The notes under the pieces are model-generated. The model saw only the letters and a list, made by a program, of their open reading frames with translations, did no database searches and was not told the origin of the DNA. 64,000 bases of DNA from Lactifluus volemus (lineage: Eukaryota; Basidiomycota; Agaricomycetes; Russulales; Russulaceae): positions 49,288 to 113,287 of the forward strand of contig WTXI01000115.1 of NCBI GenBank assembly GCA_022376515.1, written 5' to 3'. Both the position numbers and the translations under genes were made by a program. This document shows positions 42,355 to 54,104 of this stretch, in pieces (position 1 is the first letter of the stretch; every line of letters starts with the position of its first letter).

Positions 42355-43625
42355 TCAGCAGCACATATCGAATTTAAAATGCCTCGTCAAAATCTCTTCA
42401 CTGTCACTGGAATCACTGGCCTCCCCTGCAGCTGTAGTGTCCGAGCCGGCTGGTTCTTCTTGGTAGTCTTTGTCTTCAGACCACTTTCTCCATCGAGAAA
42501 CGCTTGCAGCGTGGTACGAGCGGTCGTTAATTGCGCGCCATTCTCTTTTCCAATTCTCGACGTGCTTGACCCAGACCTGGGATTCCCGGATTCGAACACC
42601 TGAGAATATAAACCCCTCCATGAAACCTCCCTCCATAGTGCCGCATATCTTGCCATTAGCACAGAAGGTGATCGTTCCCGTGTTGTCTGGGCCATATAAC
42701 ATCTCACCTTCGCCCTGCTCATAGCCCCGCCACTTGAAAGTAATCGTCTCACCAACAGTCTCCGGAGGCGCGCCGCAGCGGATGATGCCTGTGACGATAC
42801 CAAAGTCGAAGCTGCCCCAAAGATGTTTGCCGGTACCGCGGGAAGGAGAGAGCGTGAGCTCGAAACCGCTAGAGGCGTCGTCGAGCCATTCTTCCGCAAG
42901 ATATGGCGCTTCGATGGAAAAATTTCCCTGGAGATCGAGAGCAGAAAGCTAGGATACCTTATGATGAGTGGTACTGTAAGCAAGGCAAGGTGAATCCAGC
43001 ATACTTTCTTGCCACTGCCACTGGCCTTGGCCTTTTTTCGTACAGCCTTCCCATCATTTATCGCCTTTCTTTTGTGTGACGGCTCTACTGCTATTCCGGT
43101 AATTTCTTCGCCGTACTTCGCGAGGATGGCCTTACGGGCTTGCCTGAAGCTTACTTCCATCTTGAGGTCCCGGTCCTTGAAGAGGAGCGCCTCTTCTCCT
43201 TCCCTCCCCAACTGCTGGCAAATGATGCGGGCCTTCTCGTTCTCAGCATGCCACTCGGCCTTCAACCCATCTTCCAGATTTTGAAGCTGCTCTGATACTT
43301 TGAGGCCCGAGTCCGGCCCGTCACCAAATGCAGCTAGGAGCGCCTTCTTGGCCGCCGGCTTAGTCTTGAGCGGCTTCAGCCCAAAGAGCATCGTTTGGGC
43401 TGTGTAGAATTTGGCCGTTTCATCCTTGTGCGGGGGAGGCTGTAGCTTACGCGGGATGTCCTTTTGTGTGGGCAATGAGCCTTTGTCGACCCATGTGAGC
43501 AAGTCGTGGAGATATTGAGTGGAGGAACGTGCGTATATACGGCCCTCCAGCTCCACGAATAGACCTTTAGAGCCGTGGTAGAAAAAAATATCGTCGCGAG
43601 TAACGGAGCCAATGTATATCGACAT
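42355..43625 (-). CDS. Uncharacterised basidiomycete two-domain protein, copy 4 of 5, altered C-terminus
   Basis: Exons 43625-43005 and 42948-42355, 404 aa. Starts MSIYIGSVTRDDIFFYHGSK. The coiled-coil half differs strongly from copies 2 and 3 (ICQQLGREGEEALLFKDRDL instead of RYEQMEKE-type sequence), while the LMHFGLKPLKTK motif has become MLFGLKPLKTKPAAKKALL. Exon 2 keeps GKHLWGSFDFGIVTGIIR and FKWRGYEQGEGEMLYG. Near the end a one-base loss within the A-run at about 42388 changes the shared ending (EEIFDEAF in copy 3) to EEILTRHFKFDMCC. The altered tail may be harmless. The variable coiled-coil segment in an otherwise conserved protein stands out. Confidence 0.72.
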
Positions 43626-44525
43626 GATTGTTGGATGAGAAGAGCGATCCCGCGGTTCTCTCAGGACAAAGCGGAGTGTGGTGCGTTTTTATACTACACA
43701 AACGATAAGCCCGATCTGACTCTGACGCAGACGCGTATAATGGCCCTCGGATTAATGGTACCACAGATGACTGTGTCAGCCGAGCAGTCTTTTGTGATTC
43801 AGATCCATGGTAAGATGCTGTCCGAGTCGGAGACCTCGGGCTTCTGCCACCAAGGTGCGGATTTCCCACGGCTGCAAACGGAAAAAAGCCACTTCCACTC
43901 TCCACTGGCATGTCATCGGCCTCCATCTTTATTGTGGAGTCCGAGGACTTGGACCAACCAATCTGATAGATTACACTAATGTCGATGACTTAGTGACTGA
44001 ATTAATGTATGGGTTGCACGCCCACTATGTCGAGATCGGGATCGCGATGCTAGTGCGGTGGCACAATATCGAGCTCAACTCTCAAAGTAGTTACGATGGG
44101 TCAGCACGAACTAGCACCGCGATAGTGCGCGCACGGACTTTCATATTCGTTTCTAGGCCAAATATACCAAGCCTTTAGCTCAGTAGATACCTCAGAGATC
44201 GTGCTGGCGCGTGGTATATCTGAGGTATGGACAATCGCTCGTCTTACACATGTTTGCCTTTAGTAGTACACCTTTGTTGTCGCTCCACATCTTGCGCGCC
44301 TAATCACTGGACGGGCGGGGAAGCCGAACAACGGTATTTTGGACCACAAGTTCAGTTCATTGTCTGCTCGTCAGGCACAAGGACGTCCACATCCGCACCA
44401 AGCTGAAGGGAAACGAAACTGTGATTGTAGCGACAGATAATAACTGAGATATAATGTTTGAAGTTGCCCTGAGCTCGTACTAACAAGTGATCCTTCTGCA
44501 TACCTAGCAACTCCCGCTTCGTACG
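43626..44525. other. Upstream spacer of copy 4
   Basis: No gene. Homologous to the spacers upstream of copies 2 and 3 and to the unit-boundary flank (GACGTCCACATCCGCACCA at about 44383). The SDR and the exon fragment present in the other units are absent. Confidence 0.5.
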
Positions 44526-45769
44526 TTACAGGCACCATACCAAGCCCTCGTCGAAAGCCTCTTCACAGTCATCGCTAGAATCCGCTACAGATGTAGTATC
44601 CGAGCCAGCTGGTTGCTCTTTGTAGTCCCCACCTTCAATCCACTTTCCCCATCGAGCGTCAGCGGCAGCTTCGTACGAGATGTCGTTGATGCCACGCCAT
44701 TCGGCTTTCCACTTCTTGACGTGCTTGAACAAGGAGTCTCGAACGCCCATGAACTTGAACTCTCCCAAGTACCCTCCCTTCATAGTGCCACAAATCTTGC
44801 CGTCGTCACGGAAGGTGAGCGTCCCGGTGTTCATTTCGTGATATTCCATCTCACCCTCGCCCTGCTCATAACCGCGCCACTTGAAATCAACCGTCTCACC
44901 GGCAGTCTCTGGGGGCTTGCCACCCCGGATGATGCCCGTGACGATGCCAAACTTGAAGCTGCCCCAGAGGTGTCCGCCGGTGTAGCGGGAAGGAGAGAGC
45001 GTAAGCGTGAGGCCACTGGAGGCCTTGGTGGGCCATTGCTCCGTGAGATATGGCGCCTTGATGGAAAATTTTCCCTGGACATCGCCAGCAGAAAGCTGGA
45101 ATACCTGATCATGAGCGGCGCTGTAAGCGAGGCAAAGTAAATCCCACCACATACTTTCTTGGCGCGGCTATTGGCCTTGGCCTTTTTTTTCGCAGGACCC
45201 CCGTCATTTGTGGCCTTTCTTTTGTGTGACGGCGCTGCCTCTTGTGCACTAGTCTCTTCGTCGAACTTTGCGAGGATGGCGTCATACCTCCGACGTGCTT
45301 CCACCTTGCGCTCCTCCTCCACCTTCCGTTCCTCATTCACCATCTGCTCGTAAAGGATGCGGCCCTTCTCATTCTCACTATACCACAAGGCCCTCAATCC
45401 ATCCTCCAGTTTCAAAAGTCGTTCCGGTACTTTGAGGCCCTGCCCGTCACCAAATGCAGACAGGAGAGCCTTCTTAGCCGCCGGCTTTGTCTGGAGGGGC
45501 TCCAGCCCAAAGTGCATCAGCTGGGCCTTGTAGTATGCATCTGTTTCGTCTCGGTGCGGGGGAGGCTGTCGTTTACGCGGAGTGCCTTTTTTTGTGAGCA
45601 CTGGGCCTGGGTCGACCCAGGTGAGCAAGCTGTATAGATGTCGAAGGTCGGCACGTGGGTAACGGCGGTCGTCCAGCATCACGAATAGACCGATAATGAC
45701 GTCGTAGAAAAAAATATTGTCGCTAGTAACAGGGCCAACGAAAATCGAAGTCGGCTCCAACCACGACAT
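44526..45769 (-). CDS. Uncharacterised basidiomycete two-domain protein, copy 5 of 5
   Basis: Exons 45769-45155 and 45104-44526 (397 aa; the second AG would remove three residues). Starts MSWLEPTSIFVGPVTSDNIF, longer at the N-terminus than other copies. Motifs: LMHFGLEPLQTKPAAKKALL, a coiled coil (YEQMVNEERKVEEERKVEAR), GPAKKKAKANSRAKK, then FSIKAPYLTEQWP, GGHLWGSFKFGIVTGIIR, FKWRGYEQGEGEMEYH, GTLTFRDDGKICGTMKGGY and the ending EEAFDEGLVWCL. Between the tryptophan-rich strands it lacks a few residues (VRDSLFKHVKKW, where others have ...ESQVWVK...). It is the outermost copy at the right and almost as diverged as copy 1. Confidence 0.75.
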
Positions 45770-47328
45770 GATTGCTGGAACTCGAGAAGAGCGAGCGAAT
45801 TTGAACTATGGCTGACGGTGGTCTTGCTTATGTACTAGTACACCAACGATAGCCCCTGTTGACTCGTCCGAGTCCCGCCGCGGACGCAGCCCCGACTCGG
45901 AGTCGGAAGTCGGATTGAATTCCATGTCCAAGATTACTGTTGAGTCGGCAGAGCCCAAACCTTTTTGAAAGTGGTGCAGACCCCAGACCTCGTGGCACTG
46001 GCAAGATGCCGTCAAGCGTATCCTGACAAGGGGGAGGTACGGATTTCCCACGGCACGTGCCACCTTCACCAGCTTCGCGTGCTGCTGGCCTCCATATCGA
46101 ACGTGGGTCCGAGGATAGTCCTAATTGACGGATTGGCATACTAAATTGACTCAGATAGCAAGTGCGGCGCAAACGCTCGTATGTACACGGACTCGGCGTA
46201 CAAGATTTATTGCGTGTGCAGCTACCACCCGTTCTGACCTCAAATACTGTATCCACGTTCGCAGGCCGCCCTTAACTTTCGTGCAAGACTGACACTGACG
46301 GACACCTGGTGCCACAATCAACATGTCACTGCAGGACATCACGTTACAGTCAAAGAACTAGGTCCCCCTATTGTTCTTAACTAAACATAACGATCTCGGT
46401 ACGGTAGGAAAAGCAGAAACAGATATACCATTCCTAAAGATCCATGCCAGTGTGGGTGGTGCGGATGATCAATGCTTTGGCGAATGCTGCTTCGATGATA
46501 CCATCCTCCACCCTTGAGCGGAACGTTGATGGGCGCCGAAGAGATGCTGGGGCAAGAAATGTGTGGATGAACAATTCAAGCGTACGATAATCTCGCGTCC
46601 ACGATACGCAATTTCAAATTAATTTCTTAGCATGACCCTTCCATGGGCTCCTACGATCAGCGACGCACGTACAGTAACTACTGGCAAGGGGTTGTACACT
46701 AGTGAGTGGATTCCGCAGCAAGGGAGGGAACCAGAATCTGAAGTACGCATTTGATGAGCCATCATACTGACGTGAGCCAACCATTCCGAGTAGTTGTCCG
46801 GTCCGAGGCCAGATTTTCCGAGTCCTAAGGAACTAGGGTCAAAATTTCGGACAAAACTGAACAATCTTGCTGTGAACATACGCACGCGATGCGACTCAGA
46901 CAAGGAATGTCTGCCAATATTCTTTTGCAAGGCTTTTGAACGCGATGAAACACTGAAAAGCAACTCGCCTATACTCCGGCATCTCCATGCCTTCACCGGC
47001 GGATGGATGGATGGGCCCCAAAAATGTGTCACATTTCACAACCTTGGTTGGAGTCTCGGGGTATTGGCCCATCACAACCGCAGTGCTGAGTGCCCGAGTG
47101 ACCGGGACCAGATAGAATGTGGGTCGCGTGCCAAGCAAAGTGATGCAGGGAATAGTCATGGTGTCCCGGGTGGGAAGTCCTATAATCTCCCGTTTCTTGT
47201 TATTAAACCGGTACGCGGCAATAGCTTCTGCGATTACTTGTGCGACCCATTGAAGACGGTCTTGTCCTTTTGCAGGATAAGCAAGATGATCCTTGGCTGT
47301 CGAGCTAACAAAGACACATCGGTTTGTG
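45770..47328. other. Gene-poor stretch
   Basis: Open frames of 60-190 codons on both strands (for example 46794-47354 plus, 45828-46256 minus) show no family pattern and no convincing intron chain. The right end abuts the CATCAGGAAAA terminus of element B. Confidence 0.35.
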
Positions 47329-47945
47329 CATCAGGAAAACTCGAAATGTATTAACGCCATTAGCGCTTACTTAGACGTCATTAACGCCATTAGCGCATAC
47401 TTAGACGCCATTAACCCATGCTTAAACCAGTTAGCTTATTTTGGTTAAGCGGTCTAATTAAGTTAATGAACGGTAAGCACAACTAAGCGATTTTGTTATG
47501 ATCTAAGTAAACGCTAAGCAAATTGAATTAAGTTAAGCAAATCAAGGGGCTTTTAATGGTGCTAAGCAGACAGAAACAGTTTAACAAAAGTCACAAAGTC
47601 GTGAAAATTTCGCTAAGTCGTTCCATGCACCAATCACGTGCATGTGTTGTTTATAGGGTGCAACACGGGTAACCCATGGGTATTTTTACAGATACCCTGA
47701 CCCCAACCCACACAAACCCACACCCACAGCCACGGGTGGTGGGTTACCCGCATTTTTGGCTGCGGGTGACCCGTTTACCCATACCCAGTGGGTAATGGGT
47801 ATGGGTAGTCTACCATAGTCATACTTTGCCTTACTTTTCGAACGTTCTAAATTTTAATTTGAAAACAATATACTCTACTCTAGTGTCCACTGTCCACTGC
47901 ACGATCTGCATCAGATAACAAGGGAATCAGGAAGTAAAAGCCACT

Positions 47946-48240
47946 ATGGCGGATGCAGGTGGTGTCGCGAACAGGATGAGGCACGTGGCAGGACGGGGAA
48001 GCGTAGGAACGATGTTGCGAACTTGTGATGATGCGATTGGTGTGATGAGTGGGTTGAGGCACGCAGCGGGACAGAGAAGCACAGGAATGATGTTGCGATG
48101 TATGCAGGATGCGGGTGGTGCGATGAGCGGGCACAGAGCGGGACAGAGAAGCGTGCGGGATGGACGTTGCGACGTAATGCGGGATGCGATGAGCGCGATG
48201 AGCGGGAAGTGCAGGAACGATGAGCAAAGGTGACGACAAT
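47946..48240. repeat. Degenerate tandem repeat in the hAT left arm
   Basis: Irregular copies of a unit around GGGACAGAGAAGC, GATGTTGCGA and GGTGCGATGAGCGGG recur with 50-90-bp spacing. They lie between the subterminal motifs and the 3' end of the transposase. The frames they open on both strands are not considered coding. Confidence 0.55.
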
Positions 48241-48293
48241 GGCAGTGCTAAGTGAACTCACCATATTATGTGACCTCAATCACTACGCGACTA

Positions 48294-51200
48294 TCAACCT
48301 CCAACCCTAATCGCTGACGAGGAAGCTGGTGTTGTCAAGTCCGTAATCTTTACATACCCTAATCGGTCCCATTCACCAATGCAAAGCAGAGCTCGTGTCG
48401 ACTGCGCCGAAAGCCGGTTACGGGTATATGGTAAGAGCAGGCGACCTTGACTGAACACGCGTTCGACAGCAACAGACGAGGCTTTGCAATGATGTTAGCC
48501 AAGTTGTGGGGCGATACTAATACAATGACACTTACCTGGAATTGTGAGATAATCCCTTGCCATGCGCCATAGACGAGGATAGGTGCCTCGATTGTCGAAC
48601 CACCAGCGTAGTGGGTTTGTCACATTCCTGAGCCGCTCAGTTGAGAGGTACTGATCGAGCTCGTCCATGGACTCGTCATCGCCCAAGCTAGAATCTGTGC
48701 TCGTAATTTCGGCCTCTGAGACATCGCTCTCGGACAACTGCGACGCCTAGATAGCAATGACAACTTGAATGAGCATAGGAACATGCACGAAAAACTTGAA
48801 CTTACCCTTTTCTTCCTTGATGCGTGCGCGGCACTTGAGGCACCATCGATGACGTAGTCGGCATATGAAGAATCGAACCGCTCTCTGACAATATCCTTCG
48901 CTGTATCGATCCAGGCTTGTTCCCATCCCTTTTTCTTGAAGTATTTAAGCTTGTACTTGGGATGGAGGACTGGCAGTGTATATTAAATCAGAACCAGATC
49001 ACAAAGCTGAATGAAAGCAGTGACGTACTCAAGGCGATGCGATAGACCTCGGAGTGGTCTGTCAGTGAGTAGTATTTATTTAATAGCTTCGATCCAATCA
49101 TTAGCGCAGATCGAAGCGCGGGATGATTGGATTCCTTCTGTGATGCAGCGGTGAGGTCGTCGTGTATCTTATCTATGGCTGGGATGACGGCTGCGAGGCT
49201 CGGGGTATCGGTCGAAAAAAGTAATGTGATAGTCTTAAAGATCTGAAATACAGCAGTCAGTAAGATCGAATGACCAAAATATTAGTATACTCACCTTAAG
49301 CGCATCCCGAAGCTGCTTGACAAGCATCCACTCGGACTTTGAGATAACGCAGTGGCCGAGCTTCATAGTGCGATTGTCCGTGACTTGATTGATGGGTTCT
49401 TGATACATGTATGTGAACTTTAGCATCTCGTATGTAGAGTTCCAGCGTGTCCTAACATCGCGAGGCACGAGATGGTTGGGCAGCGCCTTCTTCGGGTCAT
49501 CGGCCTCTGCAGCAAGCTTCTTGATGACACTATTCCATTCCGGCAAGAGCAGAGTGGTCGACATTGGAACAGCACGGGCAAAGCTTCGAAGCTTCGAAGT
49601 ACCAAGAATTAAAAAAAAAAACAATGAGCAACCCGCGTCTACGGTTCTTTCCCATGCGCTTACCTTATGCAACACGTGTCGAAGTGGCTGGGTTACGTCC
49701 CTGGGGGCTATGTCGTCTATCTCTTCCTTCATCGCCTCCTCCAACTCTTCCAGATCCCTTTCCATCTTGTCGCTGTTGATATCATCTGTTTCCGACATTT
49801 CATTTTCCTCTTCGCTGGCATCTTCTTCGATATCTGTGAGCCCCGACTCCTCGACATCAAGATCGTCTTCTGTGAGCGAGTCCTCTGAGTCGCTACGTTC
49901 GTCCTCATGACCCTCACTCTTGGCGTGCGTATTTGATACATCAAACTGACGCAATATTATCTTTGCTACTAGGTTCACTATATGAGCAAAGCACCGGACA
50001 CGGTTTGCAGGCCCGGGGAAGCCACGGAGTTTCTTGCTGAGAGTGGTGATCATCTTGTCATTGGCACTGGCATTATCGCAAGTGATGCCAAGGACCTATT
50101 CAGATAAGGTAAGTCAACAAGTTTTCTGGTTGCAGAGGTGGTTATTAATCATTACTTTGTCCGAGATCTCAAAATCTTTGAGAATCTTCGCAAACGCCTT
50201 GGCGAGATTCTTCCCTGAATGCGACTTTGCCAACTCTATGATATCCAAGAGCAAGCATATAGGTTGGCCGTTCTGTTCGAGATGGACCGTCACGGCAACG
50301 AAAGACTTGTGGTTTGGGGACGTCCAGGCGTCCGTGGCGAAATTCAACTGCCCATCATATTCCTGGCAATTCGGTAAGTCTACTTCATGTTAATTATAAC
50401 CAAAGGGAACTCACTCGTAACATCCTTATGACACGATCCTTGACTTTTCGGTAGACAGTGTGGATGTCGCGTGAAACCGTCTGCGTTGACGGAATTTGGA
50501 TGTGGGGGCGCCCGGTTTTCATCAGGCGATGAAAGCCTTTGTCTTTGACAACTTTTATGGGCCTCTTATCCTCGGCTAGCCATCGGATGTATTCGACCCT
50601 GCCGGATGATGGTGAGTGTTCCATATGTCCGTACTTGGTGGCCCACGTACCGCGCTTCCTTGTATGTGTACTGGCGTGACATGTACGTCATTTTTCCTTT
50701 CATTTGTGGCTGAAAGCTTGCAGTGATTGACCCGTTCTTAAGTGTTTTAGCCGCAGCGAGGCCAGTTCGGATACTGGAAATGTCTTTAGCGCCATCGGCC
50801 TGCTCAACTATTTCTGTGCCCCAGCACATTCTTGCATGCTTCCGAAGGTTACCAGTCGACTTCGCATCACTCGTGTCAAGAAAGCGTCGGACGACGCGAG
50901 CTCGTCCCCCTTTTCCTTTGCAGTATTGTGCCGCGCATATGAACTCGTGGCAACGCCGGCCATTCACTGTCTCCACTGTTGGGCGTGGGTGAAAGAAGGC
51001 ATAGATTGGAGAGGTCCAATCTTTTGCTAATCGTTCTGCAGAATATAAGTTAAGTCCCACCACACTTTGTAACATTCTGAATTTGGTTGACTGACCAAGT
51101 TCTTCCGCAGCGTCCTCTGATTTCTCGACGATTTCAACATCGGAATCTGACTCTGACTCAGCTTGTGTGTTGGCACGCATCCGAGGTCTCTTCTTCTTCA

Positions 51201-51721
51201 AGACCAACCGTGACTTTGCCTGATGATCATTGTCATCAGTGGTCTCCGGGGCATCACTTTCGAAATCGTTTGATGTGGTGCGTTTTCGTTTTTTGCTTTG
51301 CTGAGATGTTTTTAGCTGATGGCCGTTGCGGGAGTTAGGACAGTTTTCATCATCATCAGAAGATTCCGGGACACAACGCGTAACGTTTGGAGGTGGGCGA
51401 GTCCCCCCATTTTCAACTCTTTCGATGCCCGGAGACACCACCGTTTGAGAGTGAGCGGTCTGAACACCAGGCTCTCTTCTAGCTGGGAGGGGGAGGGGAA
51501 CTTTGGTTTCTGTCAAGTAGTGAGTCAATTTTCAATTTATTAACAGCCACGAGATATTAACTGGATTGGCCCGCGGGGGTGGGATTAACGGTCTCCTTCA
51601 ATCGTTTAATAGTTTCATCTCGATCCGCGGATATATTATCATCATTGGTAATATACGATGTTAGCTTTCGTTTGCGGCGCTCGCTCGTGATGAGAGTGGT
51701 GTCTACTTCGTCGCGGGCCAT
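48294..51721 (-). CDS. hAT transposase (BED finger, RNase-H-like core, hATC domain)
   Basis: About ten exons on the minus strand. In order: a start near 51721 (MARDEVDTTLITSERRKRK), an acidic/basic linker (51510-51090), a BED-type zinc finger (about 50960-50830: CAAQYCKGKGG, then STGNLRKHARMCWG), WLAEDKRPIKVV (about 50580), the first catalytic Asp in FATDAWTSPNHKSF (about 50335), ITCDNASANDKM (about 50085) with the second Asp, RVRCFAHIVNLV, an acidic insertion, RTRWNSTYEML (about 49455), and the C-terminal hATC dimerisation domain: DELDQYLSTE, PLRWWFDN, then SVAVERVFSQGRLLLPYTRN and ALLCIGEW, ending at 48294. It cuts and pastes the surrounding element. All conserved blocks appear intact. Exact exon borders were not fixed, and an upstream in-frame ATG (51832) is possible. 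Confidence 0.88.
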
Positions 51722-54104
51722 GATGGGTTGGTCAGTTGGCAAGGAGGGGTGGGGGGGGAGGTGGTGCGATTTTTTTTTTGATCCTACGCGTTTTCTGAAG
51801 CAGATTGGAACTCCTCCTTTCGGTTTTAGCACAGCTTCGCTCAGAACCCGTTCCCTGTCGTGAGTCGGGGATTATATCGGACTAATTATTCTGGTGGTTC
51901 TCCGCTGGACTCGTTCCTCTCGCTGCCGCCTTTGTGACCGCTGGTTTGACCAACACGACTTCAAATTCACGCAAATGCTCCACTACAACAGTATGGCCAT
52001 CTACGCGACGTACACCACCCTCAGCATCGCCACTTGTCTCCCAATACTCGATGCACACGTGACCACTATCCCAGTCCTTCCACCACCCGCTCGTTCTTCA
52101 CCACTCGTCTCCCAACACTCGATGCACACGCAACTGCGCTCAGCACTATCCCAATCCATCCGCCTTCTGCCACCCGCTCGTTCTTCAGCGTGCGGACCTT
52201 ATGCCCCCTGCGCGTTGCAACCCATCGTTTGGCAGCGTCGCGCTCGGGGCCCCCCAGGCGTGCATGAGGCAGACAGACAAGAAAGGCTTGATTTTCATGT
52301 AGTACCTGTGAATAAGGGGGAGATTATTATTGATATATTGGAATTTGGAACTTGGCCCCATCTCGGAGTTGTGGTATGGGGGGGGGCGTGACTCCTGTTG
52401 GGACAGGTTACGACGCGTGTATAACGCTGGCAATGTGCCACTGTCTCAGAGCTCTGCTTGAGGCATATTCATATACATAAGTCAATTGAACACTAAGCTG
52501 TGAATATGTGAGTCGCTGAATCATAAACCCGCAAGTTTGGTACGGGTCCCGTGCCTATGGGTACGGGTTGGGTGTGGGTTTGAAAATCGAGACCCTGACC
52601 CATACCCATGAGACCCTTACCCACCAACCCCCGGGGTTTACCCTACCCGTGTTGCACCCTAGTTGTTTATTCTTGTTGGCACGATGTTGATTTTCGTGCT
52701 CACCTTTCTCTGCTGCGTCCTTCCGTCCCTCCCTCTGTCCCCCTCGGTCACATCGCCGTCTACTTCAAGTTGTCGTGGGCTCTGCTGTCGCCACCACCGC
52801 TCCCGTCCGGCACTGCCACACGTCTCCACGTCCCACCCCAATGCGTCCCACTGCTGCCTCTGCCTCTGCCTCTGCCTCTGCCTCTGCCTCTGCCTCTGCC
52901 ACTGCTGCGTCCTCATCTGCCTCCTGCGCCTCCACCGCTTTTGTCTCCTCCGCATTGGCGCATTCTCCTGGACTCACTGGCACTGCAGGGTGGTCCATGG
53001 TGTCACAGTGCCTGCGCCGACGCCTTCTGTCCCTCCTCCCCGGTATGTTGTCACGCTACTTGCCCTGCCCCAATGTATCCTGACTCTTCTTTCGCCTTCT
53101 CTGTCTCCGCCTCCTGCTCCTCCTCTGCCTGCTCCGCCTCCACCGCCTATGCCGCTTCCTGCGCCACTGGCCTCCCCCGCCTGCACCAGCTCCTGCGCCA
53201 CCTCCATCCCTTCCGCTGCTGCCTTCGCACCTCCTGGGCCTCCCGCGCCCCCTGCATCTCCCGGGCTTCTTGGGCATCCTGTGCTTCAGGTGCCCCTCGC
53301 ACCTCTTTCAATACACGAGGATGTCTTTCTGCGGAATGGGTTGACAAAGTAAGAAAATCATTTATTTCTACAGCCCATTTGAGGTCATGATTGAATCTGT
53401 CTTGTAGTGCGGTATTTGTTCCTGAAAAGGACATCCGGACATTATCTCTCGCTGCAGACTTGGCCTTCAAACAACTTTGGCATAGCGGACTCACCTGGAG
53501 AATCTCTCTTGGGCCTCAATGGCAAGCTCAAGATTGATGGCTTTGGCTGGAGTATCTACGCACTGAGAAACTGCCGCGCTACTTGTTGTAGCACCGTTGA
53601 CTACCTCCCACCCGATAACGAGTGCTTTCACTATTTGACGAGTTGGATGTGAGTGTCCACGCCTCCCACACCTCCTGCGCGCCTCCTGCGCTTCCCGTGC
53701 CTCCCACGCCTCCCGCGCCCTTGTGCCTTCTATGTGCCAGTTTGAATTACATGGTGGAGCCTCATTTGCCTCTTCTGCATCACATTACAGTGCTGGACTT
53801 TACCACTATTGCCTTTTCTTGTTTTGATGCCTTTTATTAAACCTGCTTAAATGGTTTATTAGCCCATTCTTAGTGTTTGTTAAACTTGCTTAACGCAATC
53901 AAACTGCTTAATGCAATTGCGTTAAGCAGGTTTAATGGGAAGGATCTGATTAAACCAATAAATATGTGCTTGTGTCAATAAAGTTTTAATTAAAAAGCTG
54001 TCCCTCTAAATCTTATTAAAACCTTATTAAACAAACTTGAACGTCTTTTTAAGTCGTTTTAATGAGTGTTAAGCAAGTTCAATGAAATTCGACTTTTCCT
54101 GATG

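Larger units (their letters stand above)
33980..44390 (-). repeat. Tandem segmental duplication (SDR plus unknown-gene cassettes)
   Basis: The same order recurs: flank with GCTCTAGCTAGG, CCTCATC and GACGTCC (about 33985, 38218, 42168; partial near 44385), uncharacterised gene, upstream spacer with a GTGACTGA-type stretch, a decayed gene fragment, SDR gene. Units begin near 33980, 38210 and 42165. The third lacks the SDR, and the fifth uncharacterised gene (44526-45769) follows directly. Homology includes introns and intergenic DNA, so units of about 4 kb were duplicated, probably by unequal exchange. Unit 1 (28.3-31.1 kb) is an older, more diverged copy. Confidence 0.75.
47654..52661 (-). mobile_element. 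Complete hAT DNA transposon (5008 bp)
   Basis: Perfect 18-bp inverted ends TAGGGTGCAACACGGGTA (47654-47671 and, inverted, 52644-52661), flanked by an 8-bp duplication GTTGTTTA (47646-47653 and 52662-52669), which is diagnostic for the hAT superfamily. The subterminal 150 bp on each side are packed with ACCCATACCC/GGGTATGGGT motifs, probable transposase binding sites. The interior codes on the minus strand for a multi-exon transposase. The intact ends, duplication and coding region suggest fairly recent insertion into element B. Confidence 0.95.
47329..54104 (+). mobile_element. Non-autonomous element B (same family as 1290-2932), split by a hAT transposon
   Basis: The left end CATCAGGAAAAC (47329-47340) and the right end TTTTCCTGATG (54094-54104) equal those of element A. 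Subterminal TTAAGC/TTAAAC-rich DNA lies at about 47340-47600 and 53820-54090. The sequence AAGTCGTGAAA...TTCGCTAAGTCGT before the core and GCACGATGTTGATTTTCGTG after it match element A. The pyrimidine-rich core (about 52690-53760) has CTCTGCCTCTGC repeats and GCCTCC runs. Removing the nested hAT insertion and one target duplication leaves about 1760 bp, close to the 1643 bp of element A. No coding region is recognised in the element itself. Confidence 0.65.

Noticed and set aside
49407..49910. Plus-strand 167-codon Ser-rich frame
   Set aside because: It is the complement of the acidic insertion of the hAT transposase (Glu/Asp codons read as Ser/Phe on the other strand).
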